From Caryophanales bacterium UBA3210 (GTDB lineage Bacteria > Bacillota_I > Bacilli_A > RFN20 > CAG-449), in assembly GCA_002363635.1 (NCBI GenBank), contig DEWM01000095.1, positions 1-5,070 on the forward strand: a stretch of 5,070 nt of DNA. Direction: 5' to 3'. Under the pieces are notes generated by a model. It ran no database searches, was not told where the DNA came from, and saw only the letters and a program-made list of their open reading frames with translations. A program made the position numbers and the translations under genes. Below are positions 4,269 through 5,070 of the stretch, in pieces. How positions within the stretch are numbered: position 1 is the stretch's first letter; each line of letters starts with the position of its first letter.

Positions 4269-5070
4269 ATGTGGTACGAATATTTATATAGAGTTTTAAG
4301 CATTATTAATTATATTGCTATTGGGTTCTTTGGAATCCCACTTCTTTTACAATTTATTGAAGTTTTTGCAGCTTTCTTCCATAAGAGAATTGATTTTAAA
4401 AAATCTGATAAACAGGCTCGAATTGCTTATGTAATTCCTGCTTATAATGAATCTAGCGTTATTAAGAGTACAGTAGAAGATGTCATTAAAAGTCAAAAAT
4501 ATCCTAGAGATAAATTTGATGTTTATGTCGTTGCAGATAACTGTACAGATAATACTGCAGATTTAGCACGTGAAGCAGGCGCAATTGTATTAATTCATAA
4601 TGATCCAGATCCTGCTCATCATATGGCGGCATATCCATTAAAATATGGCATTGATTACATTTTAAAGAATGATAAAGATGCTGAACTTGTTATTCATTTA
4701 GATGCTGATAATCATATTAATCCTGAATTTTCACAGCTTATGAATGATGCATATCAAAGTGGAGTAGACTTTGCTCGTCCTTATGAAGGGGCAATTAATG
4801 GTAATCAAAATTTCTTTACTAAAGCATGTGCTTTCTTCTATGCATTTGATTCTAGATTTGGGGGAAGAGGAAAAGAAGTTCTTGGATTAAGTGCTAGAGT
4901 TAATGGTTCTGGTGCGACAATGAGTAGAAGAATGCTTGAAGAAACTAATGGTTATGATTCAGTAACTATTTCTGATGATACTGAATTTACAATGAATAGA
5001 TTAATTGAAGGTAGAAAAGCTCACTTTGTTGAAGCTGCTGTTGTATATGAAGATATGCCTTCTACTGGTG
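4269..5070 (+). CDS. family 2 glycosyltransferase (partial, 3' end outside the window)
   Basis: The frame is open from ATG 4269 to the window end, giving 267 visible residues. This is a GT-A fold, membrane-associated inverting transferase that moves a sugar from a nucleotide-sugar donor, probably to a surface polysaccharide or glycolipid. An N-terminal membrane segment (about 11-37) is followed by VIPAYNE (55-61), VVADNCTDNTA (87-97), the metal-binding LDADN (144-148, the DxD motif) and SDDTEF (235-240), which holds the likely catalytic acid region. This order resembles processive or IcaA/BcsA-like GT2 enzymes. A QxxRW motif and C-terminal helices would lie beyond the window. No in-frame canonical start lies upstream before a TGA at 4233, so ATG 4269 is the start despite the lack of a Shine-Dalgarno. 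Arg codons CGT and CGA and more GC-containing codons appear here than in the accessory genes, which suits a resident gene. Confidence 0.9.
   Translation, partial: MWYEYLYRVLSIINYIAIGFFGIPLLLQFIEVFAAFFHKRIDFKKSDKQARIAYVIPAYNESSVIKSTVEDVIKSQKYPRDKFDVYVVADNCTDNTADLAREAGAIVLIHNDPDPAHHMAAYPLKYGIDYILKNDKDAELVIHLDADNHINPEFSQLMNDAYQSGVDFARPYEGAINGNQNFFTKACAFFYAFDSRFGGRGKEVLGLSARVNGSGATMSRRMLEETNGYDSVTISDDTEFTMNRLIEGRKAHFVEAAVVYEDMPSTG

Overview
The window looks like a low-GC Bacillota or Tenericutes chromosome, perhaps an uncultured gut Erysipelotrichia/RF39-type lineage. The reasons are strong AT richness, Bacillota-type Shine-Dalgarno sequences, and a tRNA order Arg(ACG)-Pro(TGG)-Ala(TGC) that resembles the large Bacillota tRNA operons. 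The recognisable genes encode Trp with TGG and none needs TGA read as Trp, so the standard bacterial code fits. The assignment to a lineage is inference.

Layout, all on the + strand: (1) 1-117 is the 3' end of a membrane protein gene. (2) 195-630 holds four tRNA genes, Cys, Arg, Pro and Ala, closed by an intrinsic terminator at 644-671. (3) 704-4203 is an accessory gene block, probably one transcription unit, with small gaps and a terminator on the last stop codon. (4) From 4269 a family 2 glycosyltransferase gene runs off the window, with its own promoter very close to the start codon.

The accessory block is the interesting part. Two copies of an unrecognised 247-residue, probably cytosolic protein (847-1590 and 2501-3244) are about 88% identical. 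They lie in direct repeats of about 837 bp, 1654 bp apart. Each repeat starts about 90 bp before the gene with the same 26-codon coding tail (pattern KELATIYxFxYRWN then QTIPxEEATRR), whose stop codon adjoins the Shine-Dalgarno of the 247-residue gene. Before copy 2, that tail lies in frame with a secreted or membrane-anchored, Gly-rich and Asn/Thr-rich protein gene (1620-2273), separated from it by a single TAG. Before copy 1 only the tail survives. The simplest reading is a tandem cassette array of [exported effector + downstream partner/immunity gene]. On this reading the first effector has been deleted to its last 26 codons and the second is interrupted by one amber codon. This resembles toxin-immunity cassette arrays, but no toxin or immunity family was recognised, so the functional label is inference.

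The block ends with a 70-codon small ORF and a membrane-anchored trypsin/HtrA-like serine protease without a PDZ domain. The protease would face the same compartment as the exported protein and could process it, but nothing in the sequence proves that link.
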